Assembly: GCF_004784465.1 (NCBI RefSeq)
Contig: NZ_SRRU01000001.1
Coordinates: 372,001 to 436,000, forward strand
Reading direction: 5' to 3'
DNA length: 64,000 nt
From: Streptomyces griseoluteus
GTDB taxonomy: Bacteria > Actinomycetota > Actinomycetes > Streptomycetales > Streptomycetaceae
Under the pieces are notes generated by a model that was not told the origin of the DNA, did no database searches, and saw nothing but the letters and a program-made list of their open reading frames with translations. This document shows positions 18,436 through 26,528 of the stretch, piece by piece; position 1 is the stretch's first letter; the number at the start of each line of letters is the position of its first letter. Both the position numbers and the translations under genes were made by a program.

Positions 18436-19021
18436 TCCCGACACCCAGTTCGCGCAGCAGCTTGCGGACCAGGGGGAGGCTGATGCCGATCACGTTGCCG
18501 TGGTCGCCGTCGATGCCCTCGATGAAGGGCGCCGAGCGGCCGTCCAGGGTGAAGGCCCCGGCGACGTGGAGGGGCTCGCCGGAGGCGACGTAGCGGGCGA
18601 CCTCCTCGTCCGTGGGCTCGCCGAAGCGGACCACGGTGGAGGCGGTCGCGGAGACGTACCGCTTGGCGGCGGTGTCCCAGACGCAGTGACCGGTCTGGAG
18701 GACCCCGGCGCGGCCGCGCATCGCCTTCCAGCGGGCGGTGGCCTCCTCGGCGTCGGCGGGCTTGCCGAGCGCCTGTCCGTCCAGCTCCAGCACCGAGTCG
18801 CAGCCGATCACCAGCGCGCCCTGCACCTCGGGCCGGGCCGCCACCACGGACGCCTTGGCCTCGGCGAGGGCGAGGGCCAGCTCGGCCGGGGTGGGGGCGG
18901 TGACGGCGTCCTCGTCGACTCCGCTGACGATCACCTCGGGTGCCAGCCCGGCCTGCCGCAGCAGACCCAGCCGGGCGGGGGACTGGGAGGCGAGAACAAG
19001 GCGGCGCCGCTGGTCTGTCAT
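18407..19021 (-). CDS. maf: Maf-family nucleoside triphosphate pyrophosphatase
   Basis: The product is 204 residues. The signature [18 protein letters not shown] opens the protein, followed by the catalytic region [11 protein letters not shown], and GKPxxxEEA and F(I)[16 protein letters not shown] motifs. Maf proteins hydrolyse non-canonical dNTPs or UTP/dTTP to monophosphates and act as house-cleaning enzymes linked to septum formation. It is the last gene of the probable pccB-accE-mmpB-maf operon, 27 bp after the small membrane gene, and overlaps a convergent gene by 29 bp. Confidence 0.93.
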   Translation of the reverse strand: MTDQRRRLVLASQSPARLGLLRQAGLAPEVIVSGVDEDAVTAPTPAELALALAEAKASVVAARPEVQGALVIGCDSVLELDGQALGKPADAEEATARWKAMRGRAGVLQTGHCVWDTAAKRYVSATASTVVRFGEPTDEEVARYVASGEPLHVAGAFTLDGRSAPFIEGIDGDHGNVIGISLPLVRKLLRELGVGITELWAPSE

Positions 19022-19048
19022 GCGATCAGCCTAGCGCCGGACCTCCCC

Positions 19049-19177
19049 TCACCTCAGCCCGATGACGATCATCGCCAGCACCATGGCCAGGGCCATGAAG
19101 AGGCCGAGCCGCCTGAGCTTCTCCTCCATGTGACGGAGTTCCTCGGGCGGCTCGTCCTCGGGGTCTGACCACAGCAT
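19049..19177 (-). CDS. mmpB: 42-residue single-span membrane protein (MmpB-like)
   Basis: This gene is very short and lies in the gap between accE and maf. ATG 19177 starts a product opening MLWSDPEDEPPEELRHMEEK, with a helix-forming charged stretch and then one membrane helix (about residues 24-40) ending LR. A GGAG lies just upstream of the start, with short spacing. The opening MLWSDPxxEPP is a sequence I associate with the small Streptomyces protein annotated as morphogenic membrane protein MmpB; the name is from memory. The topology is N-in, with the acidic half cytoplasmic. Operon position suggests co-expression with propionyl-CoA carboxylase. Confidence 0.72.
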   Translation of the reverse strand: MLWSDPEDEPPEELRHMEEKLRRLGLFMALAMVLAMIVIGLR

Positions 19178-19237
19178 GGCTCCAGCGTGGCGCGCGGCCC
19201 GGCCCGCGCGCCTGAGTACCCGTACTCAGGTTCCGGC

Positions 19238-19447
19238 TCAGCCCGGCCAGTAGGTCCGGGACCAGGCCACCGGCCCCGGCAGGGGCAGGCGCCGGGTGGC
19301 GATGCGCGCCGGGTCCGACCACGCGTCGCGCGGCCCCTCCGCGCCGGACGGCGGCTCGGCCGCGGCCACGGCGCGGGCGCGGACCACCGCCAGGGCGGCG
19401 GCCAGCTCCTCCGGGGTCGGGTTGCCTCGTACGACCTTGATGTTCAT
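19238..19447 (-). CDS. accE: Acyl-CoA carboxylase epsilon subunit
   Basis: The product is 69 residues. It opens IKVVRGNPTPEELAALA-like, the family hallmark, and ends with an Arg/Pro-rich stretch and GPVAWSRTYWPG. In actinobacteria the epsilon subunit binds the carboxyltransferase beta subunit and raises the activity of the alpha-beta complex. ATG 19447 has GGGAG upstream and lies 22 bp after pccB, so translation is probably coupled. Confidence 0.92.
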   Translation of the reverse strand: MNIKVVRGNPTPEELAAALAVVRARAVAAAEPPSGAEGPRDAWSDPARIATRRLPLPGPVAWSRTYWPG

Positions 19448-19469
19448 GACGGCTCCCGTCGGCGCTGTC

Positions 19470-21071
19470 CTACAGGGGGATGTTGCCGTGCTTCTTCGGA
19501 GGGAGGGATTCCCGCTTCGTACGGAGCTGACGCAGCCCCCGGACGATGTGCCCGCGGGTCTCCGACGGCATGACCACCGCGTCCACGTAGCCGCGCTCGG
19601 CCGCCACGTACGGGTTGAGCAGCGCGTCCTCGTACTCCTGGACCAGCCGCGCCCGCGTCTCCTCGCCCGTGCCGGCGGTCTCCGCCTCGGCGATGGTGCG
19701 GCGGTGCAGGATGTTGACCGCGCCCTGCGCGCCCATCACCGCGATCTGCGCGGTCGGCCAGGCCAGGTTGAGGTCCGCGCCCAGGTGCTTGGAGCCCATC
19801 ACGTCGTACGCGCCGCCGAACGCCTTGCGGGTGATGACGGTGATCAGCGGGACGGTGGCCTCGGCGTAGGCGTAGATCAGCTTGGCGCCGCGCCGGATGA
19901 TGCCGTCCAGCTCCTGGTCCACGCCGGGCAGGAAGCCGGGCACGTCCACGAAGGTCAGCACCGGGATGTTGAACGCGTCGCAGGTGCGCACGAACCGGGC
20001 GGCCTTCTCGGACGCCTTGATGTCGAGGCATCCCGCGAACTGCATCGGCTGGTTGGCGACCAGACCCACCGGGTGCCCCTCGACCCGGCCGAACCCGGTG
20101 AGGATGTTCGGCGCGAACAGGGCCTGCGTCTCGAAGAACTCCCCGTCGTCCAGGACGTGTTCGAGCACGGTGTGCATGTCGTACGGCTGGTTCGCGCTGT
20201 CCGGCACGAGGGTGTCCAGCTCGCGGTCCTCGTCGCTGAGCGCGAGGTCCGCCTCCTCCGGGTAGACCGGGGCCTCGCTGAGGTTGTTGGACGGCAGGTA
20301 CGACAGCAGCTGCTTGACGTACTCGATCGCGTCCTTCTCGTCGCCCGCCATGTGGTGGGCCACGCCGGAGTTGGTGTTGTGGGTGCGGGCGCCGCCCAGC
20401 TCCTCGAAGCCGACGTCCTCACCGGTGACCGTCTTGATCACGTCGGGGCCGGTGATGAACATGTGCGAGGTCTGGTCGACCATCACCGTGAAGTCGGTGA
20501 TCGCCGGGGAGTAGACCGCGCCGCCCGCGCACGGGCCGACGACCAGGCTGATCTGCGGGATCACCCCGGAGGCGTGGGTGTTGCGGCGGAAGATCTCGCC
20601 GTACGCGCCCAGCGAGGCGACACCCTCCTGGATGCGGGCGCCGCCGGAGTCGTTGATGCCGATGACCGGGCAGCCGGTCTTCAGCGCGAAGTCCATGACC
20701 TTGACGATCTTCTGGCCGTACACCTCGCCGAGGGCACCGCCGAAGACGGTGAAGTCCTGGGAGAACACGGCCACGGGGCGGCCGTCCACCGTGCCGTACC
20801 CGGTGACGACACCGTCGCCGTACGGGCGGTTCGACTCCAGGCCGAAATTGGTGGAACGGTGGCGGGCGAATTCGTCCAGCTCGACGAACGAGTCGTCGTC
20901 CAGGAGGAGTTCGATGCGTTCACGGGCCGTCAGTTTGCCCTTGGCGTGCTGCTTCTCCACCGCGCGTTCCGAGCCGGCGTGCGTCGCCTCGTGGATACGC
21001 CGCTGGAGATCCGCGAGCTTCCCGGCGGTCGTGTGGATGTCGGTGTCGTGACGCTCTTCCGGCTCGGACAT
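19470..21071 (-). CDS. pccB: Propionyl-CoA carboxylase beta subunit (carboxyltransferase)
   Basis: The product is 533 residues, with both crotonase-like halves of the biotin-dependent carboxyltransferase family. The N-terminal oxyanion region [13 protein letters not shown], the C-half DVPGFLPG, and [13 protein letters not shown] are present. The Asp in GGAYDVM (residue 423) corresponds to the Asp that, in S. coelicolor PccB, sets propionyl-CoA preference. The product, methylmalonyl-CoA, feeds anaplerosis and polyketide synthesis. A strong AGGGAG lies upstream. It is first gene of the pccB-accE-mmpB-maf operon and is divergent from birA, whose product is needed to biotinylate AccA. Confidence 0.95.
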   Translation of the reverse strand: MSEPEERHDTDIHTTAGKLADLQRRIHEATHAGSERAVEKQHAKGKLTARERIELLLDDDSFVELDEFARHRSTNFGLESNRPYGDGVVTGYGTVDGRPVAVFSQDFTVFGGALGEVYGQKIVKVMDFALKTGCPVIGINDSGGARIQEGVASLGAYGEIFRRNTHASGVIPQISLVVGPCAGGAVYSPAITDFTVMVDQTSHMFITGPDVIKTVTGEDVGFEELGGARTHNTNSGVAHHMAGDEKDAIEYVKQLLSYLPSNNLSEAPVYPEEADLALSDEDRELDTLVPDSANQPYDMHTVLEHVLDDGEFFETQALFAPNILTGFGRVEGHPVGLVANQPMQFAGCLDIKASEKAARFVRTCDAFNIPVLTFVDVPGFLPGVDQELDGIIRRGAKLIYAYAEATVPLITVITRKAFGGAYDVMGSKHLGADLNLAWPTAQIAVMGAQGAVNILHRRTIAEAETAGTGEETRARLVQEYEDALLNPYVAAERGYVDAVVMPSETRGHIVRGLRQLRTKRESLPPKKHGNIPL

Positions 21072-21168
21072 CGGGATGCGGCTCCCTGCCTGCTCAAAAG
21101 GGGGGACGATTACTCATCCGTAGCGTAGTGCGGGGCCCGCCTCTCAGGAGTGCGGTCTTTCCCACACC

Positions 21169-21181
21169 TAGGGTTACTTGC
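21169..21181 (+). promoter_or_regulatory. -10 box of predicted leaderless birA promoter
   Basis: TAGGGT (21169-21174) is followed by exactly 7 bases and the ATG at 21182. No Shine-Dalgarno is present, and no good -35 was found. Confidence 0.4.
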
Positions 21182-22042
21182 ATGACGCCGCACAATGCCT
21201 CAGGTCCCAGCCGCTGGTCCGACCTGGACCGTCCGCCGCTCAACGTGACCGCGCTGCGCCGCGGGCTCCTCCACGAGGGCGGCCTGTGGACCTCGGTCGA
21301 CGTGGTCCAGCGCACCGGCTCCACCAACTCCGACCTCGTCGCCCGCGCGGCCTCCGGTGCGGCGGACGAGGGCGCGGTGCTGGTCGCGGAGGAGCAGACG
21401 GCCGGACGCGGGCGGCTGGACCGCCGCTGGACGGCTCCGCCGCGCTCGGGCCTGTTCTTCTCCGTCCTGCTGCGCCCCGCCGAGGTCCCCCTGGAGCGCT
21501 GGGGCTGGCTCCCACTGCTGACCGGCGTCGCCGTGGCCACCGGCCTGTCCCGCGCGGCCGGGGTCGACACGGCCCTGAAGTGGCCGAACGACCTGCTGGT
21601 CACCGTCGGCGGCGAGGAGCGCAAGGCGGGCGGCATCCTGGCCGAGCGCGCCGGCGAGGACGGCGTGGTGGTCGGCGTCGGCCTCAACGTCTCCCTGCGT
21701 GCCGACGAACTCCCCGTCCCGCAGGCGGGCTCGCTGGCGCTGGCCGACGCGGTGTCCACCGACCGCGACACCCTGCTCCGCTCGGTGCTGCGCTCCCTGG
21801 AGACCTGGTACGACCGCTGGCGCTCCGCCGGTGGCGACCCCGTCACCAGCACCCTCCAGGAGACCTACGCGGCCGGCTGCGCCACCCTCGGCCGTCAGGT
21901 CCGCGCGGAGCTGCCCGGCGACCGGGCGCTGGTGGGCGAGGCGGTCGCGATCGACGGCGACGGACGGCTGGTCATCGCCACGGCGGAGGGTGTGCGGGAG
22001 GCCGTGGGAGCGGGGGACATCGTGCATCTGCGCCCGGCGTAA
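21182..22042 (+). CDS. birA: Biotin--[acetyl-CoA-carboxylase] ligase
   Basis: The product is 286 residues. It activates biotin to biotinyl-AMP and attaches it to the AccA-type carrier Lys. Motifs visible are STNSDL, EEQTAGRGRLDRRW (biotinyl-AMP binding), LKWPNDLLV and GILAE, followed by the C-terminal SH3-like domain (GREAVAIDGDGRL-like). There is no N-terminal winged helix, so this is a group I ligase without repressor function. ATG 21182 is chosen from the conserved start and the -10 box 7 bases upstream. It is divergent from pccB. Confidence 0.94.
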   Translation: MTPHNASGPSRWSDLDRPPLNVTALRRGLLHEGGLWTSVDVVQRTGSTNSDLVARAASGAADEGAVLVAEEQTAGRGRLDRRWTAPPRSGLFFSVLLRPAEVPLERWGWLPLLTGVAVATGLSRAAGVDTALKWPNDLLVTVGGEERKAGGILAERAGEDGVVVGVGLNVSLRADELPVPQAGSLALADAVSTDRDTLLRSVLRSLETWYDRWRSAGGDPVTSTLQETYAAGCATLGRQVRAELPGDRALVGEAVAIDGDGRLVIATAEGVREAVGAGDIVHLRPA

Positions 22043-22269
22043 CGGGGGTGTCCGGCGATCGAACGGGCGTTCCAGGCCCCGGAAAGCGGGCAGAGGGGCG
22101 TGGGGACACCGGGCCGCGCCCCCGCCGTGCGCGGTGCGCGCCGGGCGGTGCTTCCGGGGGGTGAAGGGTGCGTCCGGTGGGAGGTCCCGGCGGAGTGAGC
22201 TGGCGCACACCTGCCGTAGAGTTGAGGCCGGTCGGTACCTGACCGCGGCAGATCGGAAGGGCAGCAGGC

Positions 22270-23394
22270 GTGAGCGTCGACGACACGGGCTCCGGCGCGG
22301 GCGCGGAGGGCCGGGTGGACCCCGATGCCCCCGATCCCGGCGACGACCCGCTCGCCCTCCGCCTCGAACAGCTCATCCTCGGCGCCGAGCGCCGCTACAC
22401 CCCCTTCCAGGCCGCCCGCAGCGCCGGTGTCTCCATGGAGCTGGCGTCCCGTTTCTGGCGGGCGATGGGCTTCGCCGACATAGGCCAGGCGAAGGCGCTC
22501 ACCGAGGCCGACGTGCTCGCCCTGCGGCGGCTGGCCGGTCTGGTCGAGGCGGGGCTGCTCAGCGAGGCCATGGCGGTGCAGGTGGCACGCTCCACCGGGC
22601 AGACCACCGCCCGGTTGGCCGAATGGCAGATCGATTCTTTCCTGGAGGGGCTGACCGAGCCCCCCGAGCCGGGCATGACCCGCACCGAGGTCACGTACCC
22701 GATCATCGAGCTGCTCCTGCCCGAGCTGGAGGAGTTCCTCGTCTACGTCTGGCGCCGCCAGCTCGCCGCGTCCGCCGGGCGGGTGGTGCAGAACGTGGAC
22801 GACGCGGAGATGGTCGACCGGCGGCTCGCCGTCGCCTTCGCCGACCTCGTGGGCTTCACCCGGCTCACCCGGCGGATGGAGGAGGAGGAACTCGGCGAGC
22901 TGGTCGAGGCGTTCGAGACCACCGCCGCCGACCTGGTCGCCGCGCGCGGGGGCCGGCTCATCAAGACCCTGGGCGACGAGGTCCTCTACGTCGCCGACGA
23001 CGCGGCCACCGCCGCGGACATCGCCCTCCGCCTGGTCGAGACGCTCTCCCACGACGAGACGATGCCCGAACTGCGGGTCGGCATGGCCTTCGGCACGGTC
23101 ACCACGCGCATGGGCGACGTCTTCGGCACGACCGTGAACCTCGCCTCCCGGCTGACCTCGATCGCTCCCCGCGACGCCGTCCTCGTCGACAGCGCCTTCG
23201 CGGAGGAGCTCGTCCGCACGGGCGTCGCCCCCGCCTCCGAGGCGGAAGCGGCCGAGGCCGCCGCGGCGGCCGAGAAGGAGGGCGAGACCCCTCCCGACTA
23301 CCGCTTCGCCCTCCAGCCCATGTGGCAGCGCTCGGTGCGTGGCCTGGGCATGGTCGAGCCGTGGCTGCTGGCGCGGCGCGACGAGACGGGCTGA
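22270..23394 (+). CDS. cya: Class III adenylate cyclase
   Basis: The product is 374 residues and soluble. The N-terminal ~160 residues form an all-helical segment (SAGVSMELASRFWRAMGF...), and the C-terminal half is a class III cyclase domain. Metal-binding Asp192 (FADLVGFT) and Asp236 (TLGDEV) are present. The adenine-selecting Lys232 precedes TLGD, and the transition-state Asn/Arg lie in TTVNLASRL. This combination indicates cAMP rather than cGMP production. In Streptomyces, cAMP acts with Crp in germination and development. A Glu/Ala-rich insert near residue 325 is disordered. The GTG at 22270 follows GGAAGGGCAGCAGGC. Confidence 0.93.
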   Translation: MSVDDTGSGAGAEGRVDPDAPDPGDDPLALRLEQLILGAERRYTPFQAARSAGVSMELASRFWRAMGFADIGQAKALTEADVLALRRLAGLVEAGLLSEAMAVQVARSTGQTTARLAEWQIDSFLEGLTEPPEPGMTRTEVTYPIIELLLPELEEFLVYVWRRQLAASAGRVVQNVDDAEMVDRRLAVAFADLVGFTRLTRRMEEEELGELVEAFETTAADLVAARGGRLIKTLGDEVLYVADDAATAADIALRLVETLSHDETMPELRVGMAFGTVTTRMGDVFGTTVNLASRLTSIAPRDAVLVDSAFAEELVRTGVAPASEAEAAEAAAAAEKEGETPPDYRFALQPMWQRSVRGLGMVEPWLLARRDETG

Positions 23395-23400
23395 GGGCTC

Positions 23401-24261
23401 CTACCGGAGTTCCAGACACACGCCGAGTACGGGCACACACAGGCCCTTGTGGTCCGGCGGAGGCGCTGAGGCGCTCGCTGTGGGTGTCGGTGTCGTCGGT
23501 GGTGTGGGCACCGGTGGGGTTGTGGCGGGGGCTTCGGGCGCGGTGGAGGTCTGCGGTACGACTGCTCGCGGCGTCTCGCTGGACCGCGCGGTGGGCGTAG
23601 CGCTCGCTTCGGCACGGGGGCTGCCGGGATCGCTGCCCGCACTGCTGAGTGTGGGCAGCGCGGACGCTGGGGCGGAGGCCGCGGCCTTCGAGGCCGACGG
23701 TACGGCGACGACGGTGGCGGGAACCCCGGCGGAGGGCTCGACAGTGGGCCTGGCCGGATGCCGTGGCTCGGCCTCGGCAGTGCCGGGCCCGGAATCGGGA
23801 GCGACCCGCACGAGACTCAGTACCGCCACCGCGAGGGCGGCCGCCAGCCCGAGAAGCAGCACGACTCGGGCCCGCCCCCGCCGGTGCCGGCCGTGGCGCA
23901 GGGCGACCAGGGCGCGCCGGGTCCACGAGGCCGGGGGCAGCGGCGGTTCCCCTGCGGAAGCGGCCAGAGCTGCGCCGCTCTGCTGCGGCTGGTCGCTTCC
24001 CTTGCCCCGCCCGGTCCTCGCGCTCACCGGCGCCTGCGCCCGGTCGCCGGCCCCGGCACCCTTCGTCCCCGTACCCGGCGCCTGCGGCTGACCGTCCCCC
24101 TTGTCCCGCCCGGCCTCGCCCGTCTGCGGTCGCCCCACCGCCGTCCGTACCCGGAAGGACACCCCCGGGTGCTTGGTCGGGTCGGTCGGGATGCGGGCCG
24201 CTGAGCTCAGGGGAACCGATTCCGCAGGGAAGGGCGGCGGAGGCTGGACTCTTCGTGGCAC
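23401..24261 (-). CDS. Pro/Ser/Thr-rich single-span membrane protein
   Basis: The product is 286 residues, with no recognised domain. Residues 1-125 are basic and Pro/Gly-rich, a single membrane helix follows an Arg-rich block (about 133-152), and the remainder is an extracellular Ala/Pro/Ser/Thr stalk. It ends with a compact CVPVLGVCLELR, whose two cysteines could form a disulfide. GTG 24261 is preceded by GGAAGGAGCGG. The topology is type II (N-in). Low complexity and good codon bias support a real gene. It is convergent with cya, with 6 bp between the stops. Confidence 0.65.
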   Translation of the reverse strand: MPRRVQPPPPFPAESVPLSSAARIPTDPTKHPGVSFRVRTAVGRPQTGEAGRDKGDGQPQAPGTGTKGAGAGDRAQAPVSARTGRGKGSDQPQQSGAALAASAGEPPLPPASWTRRALVALRHGRHRRGRARVVLLLGLAAALAVAVLSLVRVAPDSGPGTAEAEPRHPARPTVEPSAGVPATVVAVPSASKAAASAPASALPTLSSAGSDPGSPRAEASATPTARSSETPRAVVPQTSTAPEAPATTPPVPTPPTTPTPTASASAPPPDHKGLCVPVLGVCLELR

Positions 24262-24423
24262 GGGCTCCGCTCCTTCCCGGTGTCTGCTGGGGGCGTCAGC
24301 CGAGGGGGACGTTAGGCCCTCGTGTGGGTGGTGGGGGTGGAGTCGGGAGGGGGGTCACCCGAACGGGTGGGGGCGGGGCTTTTCCGGGGAGCGGGTCTGC
24401 TGGGATGATCGGGGGCACAGTCA

Positions 24424-24439
24424 GTTAACCCGCGTTAAC
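24424..24439. promoter_or_regulatory. Paired GTTAAC operator candidate
   Basis: Two copies of the palindrome GTTAAC start exactly 10 bp apart, one helical turn, 12 bp upstream of the enoyl-CoA hydratase ATG and just before its GGGAGGG ribosome site. AT-rich palindromes are rare in this GC-rich background. The binding protein is unknown. Confidence 0.4.
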
Positions 24440-24451
24440 CGGGAGGGTGTC

Positions 24452-25246
24452 ATGGGCGAGGAGCGGTACGGGGAGTTCGTGCTGGTGCGGAGGCACGGGC
24501 ACGTGGCCGAGCTGGTGCTGGACCGGCCGAAGGCCATGAACGCCGTGTCGACGGAGATGGCCCGTTCGCTCGCGGCGGCCTGCACGGCACTCGGCACGGA
24601 CCGGGACGCCCGCGTGGTCGTACTGACGTCCTCCAGTGAACGCGCGTTCTGTGTCGGTGCGGACCTGAAGGAGCGGAACTCGTTCACCGACGCGGACCTC
24701 CTCCGGCAGCGCCCCGTCGCGCGCGGGGCGTACACCGGTGTGCTGGAGCTGCCGGTGCCGGCCATCGCGGCGGTGCACGGCTTCGCACTGGGCGGCGGCT
24801 TCGAACTGGCGCTGGCGTGCGACCTGATCGTGGCGGACGAGACGGCCGTGGTGGGGCTGCCCGAGGTGTCCGTGGGCGTCATTCCCGGCGGCGGTGGTAC
24901 GCAGTTGCTGCCGAGGCGTGTCGGCGCGGCCCGCGCGGCCGAACTGATCTTCACCGCGCGCCGGCTGGAGGCGCCGGAGGCGGCCGCCCTCGGTCTGGTC
25001 GACCAGCTCACCGGGGCGGGCCAGGACCGCGAGGAGGCGCTCGCGCTGGCCGCGAGGATCGCCAGGAACTCGCCGGTGGGCCTGCGCTCGGCCAAGCGGG
25101 CCCTGCGTCTGGGTCAGGGTCTGGACCTGCGAGCCGGTCTGGAGGTCGAGGACGCGGCCTGGCGGGCGACAGCCTTCTCCGGCGACCGCGCCGAGGGCGT
25201 CGCGGCCTTCAACGAGAAGCGCGCCCCCGAGTGGCCGGGCGAGTGA
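24452..25246 (+). CDS. Enoyl-CoA hydratase/isomerase family protein
   Basis: The product is 264 residues of the crotonase family. Motifs are LDRPKAMNAVS, the CoA pocket AFCVGADLKER, the oxyanion loop HGFALGGGFELALACD, and the catalytic segment LPEVSVGVIPGGGGTQLLPR with the Glu of the classical hydratases. It probably hydrates trans-2-enoyl-CoA in fatty-acid or amino-acid breakdown; the exact substrate cannot be read from sequence. ATG 24452 follows GGGAGGGTGTC; the long in-frame upstream extension has no support. Codon use is typical of the host. Confidence 0.9.
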   Translation: MGEERYGEFVLVRRHGHVAELVLDRPKAMNAVSTEMARSLAAACTALGTDRDARVVVLTSSSERAFCVGADLKERNSFTDADLLRQRPVARGAYTGVLELPVPAIAAVHGFALGGGFELALACDLIVADETAVVGLPEVSVGVIPGGGGTQLLPRRVGAARAAELIFTARRLEAPEAAALGLVDQLTGAGQDREEALALAARIARNSPVGLRSAKRALRLGQGLDLRAGLEVEDAAWRATAFSGDRAEGVAAFNEKRAPEWPGE

Positions 25247-25303
25247 CCCCGCGGTGACCACCTGATCGCCCGCGCCAATGCCCCTGATGTGCCCATTCGT
25301 CCC

Positions 25304-25315
25304 TAACCTGGGGTG
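25304..25315 (+). promoter_or_regulatory. -10 box of predicted leaderless promoter
   Basis: TAACCT (25304-25309) is followed by 6 bases and the ATG at 25316, favouring that ATG over the adjacent GTG at 25313. Confidence 0.4.
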
Positions 25316-26470
25316 ATGGGTGAGGATGATCGGCTCGCTGCCGTGGTGGGGCTGGCGCAGGGGATGGCGGCCGCGCACACCGCGCCGGAGTCCTGGCGGG
25401 CGGCGGCGCTCGGTGCCTGCCGGGCGCTGGCCGGGAACTTCGCCGCGCTCTCGGTGTGGGAGCGGGAGCGCGGCCGCCTCCGGGTCCTGGTGAACGTCGG
25501 CAAGCGCGCCGAGGACGAGGAGGAGTTCCCCGAGGCGGAGGCGTACCCGGTCCACCAGTTCCCGGAGATCACCGAGTTCCTGCACGAGCGCTGGGCCGGG
25601 GGTGGCGGCCCCAACGCCTGGGTGGAGACCGCGCAGGGCCCGGCCGCCGGTACCCCCGGCTACATCCACCAGCGGGTCGCCGCCCTGCGCCGCCGGGGGA
25701 GGGGCTGTTGCGTGGTCGCGCCCGTGGTGCTGCACGGCCGGGCCTGGGGCGAGCTGTACGTGGCCCGCGCGATGGGGACACCGGTCTTCGACCGGGGCGA
25801 CGCCGACTTCGCGACCGTACTGGCGGCGGTCGTCGCGGCCGGGCTCGCGCAGACGGAACGGCTGGAGGAGGCCCGCCGCCTCGCCTTCACCGACGCCCTC
25901 ACCGGCCTGGCCAACCGCCGCGCGGTGGACGTACGGCTGGAGGAGGCGGTGGAGCGGCACCGGGCGGAGGGGGCGGTGGTCAGCCTGGTGGTCTGCGACC
26001 TGAACGGGCTGAAGAAGGTCAACGACACCCAGGGGCACGAGGTCGGGGACCGGCTGCTGGAGCGGTTCGGGTCGGTGCTGTCGCTGTGCGGCGCGATGCT
26101 GCCGGGCGCGCTCGCGGCGCGGCTCGGCGGGGACGAGTTCTGTCTGCTGGCGCTCGGGCCGTCGGCCGAGGACGTGGTCGGTGCGGCCGTGGAGCTGTGC
26201 CGCCGGGCGGGCGCGCTGGAGCTGGGCGAGGGGGTGGCCTGCGGGGTCGCGTCCACCGGCCACGACATCGGCCCGGTGCACGACGCCCGGCGGCTGTTCC
26301 GGCTGGCCGACGCCGCGCAGTACCGCGCCAAGGCCGACCGCGCCGACCTGCCCGTGGTGGCCGGCCGGCTGGGCCCGGACGACCCGGTCGTCCGGCTCGC
26401 GGACGAGACGCCGCCGCCGGCGAAGAACGAGCGCCGCCGCTTCCGGGGCCGCCGCGCCAAGGATCGGTAA
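25316..26470 (+). CDS. GAF-GGDEF diguanylate cyclase (CdgE-like)
   Basis: The product is 384 residues and cytosolic. A GAF-type sensor domain covers about residues 15-185 (VVAPVVLHGRAWGELYVAR), then a short linker and a GGDEF domain (about 190-345) opening LAFTDALTGLANRRAVD. The active-site loop is RLGGDEFCLLA, intact, and the substrate Asp/Asn residues in DLNGLKKVND are present, so active c-di-GMP synthesis is expected. An RxxD inhibitory site is not obvious. The position between enoyl-CoA hydratase and hutH matches what I recall of S. coelicolor cdgE (SCO4931). The C-terminus is Arg-rich. In Streptomyces c-di-GMP controls development through BldD. Confidence 0.88.
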   Translation: MGEDDRLAAVVGLAQGMAAAHTAPESWRAAALGACRALAGNFAALSVWERERGRLRVLVNVGKRAEDEEEFPEAEAYPVHQFPEITEFLHERWAGGGGPNAWVETAQGPAAGTPGYIHQRVAALRRRGRGCCVVAPVVLHGRAWGELYVARAMGTPVFDRGDADFATVLAAVVAAGLAQTERLEEARRLAFTDALTGLANRRAVDVRLEEAVERHRAEGAVVSLVVCDLNGLKKVNDTQGHEVGDRLLERFGSVLSLCGAMLPGALAARLGGDEFCLLALGPSAEDVVGAAVELCRRAGALELGEGVACGVASTGHDIGPVHDARRLFRLADAAQYRAKADRADLPVVAGRLGPDDPVVRLADETPPPAKNERRRFRGRRAKDR

Positions 26471-26492
26471 GGGGCGCGGACGCAATCCACTA

Positions 26493-26528
26493 GTGACACC
26501 GCCGCATTCAATGCGTACGCTCCTGAAT
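26493..26528 (+). promoter_or_regulatory. Predicted leaderless hutH promoter
   Basis: GTGACA (26493-26498), a 17-bp spacer and TACGCT (26516-26521) form a good vegetative promoter. The ATG at 26529 follows 7 bases after the -10, which decides the start. Confidence 0.6.

Noticed and set aside
24101..24451. N-terminal extension of the enoyl-CoA hydratase
   Set aside because: It has no homology and no ribosome site; GGGAGGG before ATG 24452 is clear.
26181..26528. N-terminal extension of hutH
   Set aside because: The frame is open but overlaps the GGDEF gene. The promoter and the known start MDMH place the start at 26529.
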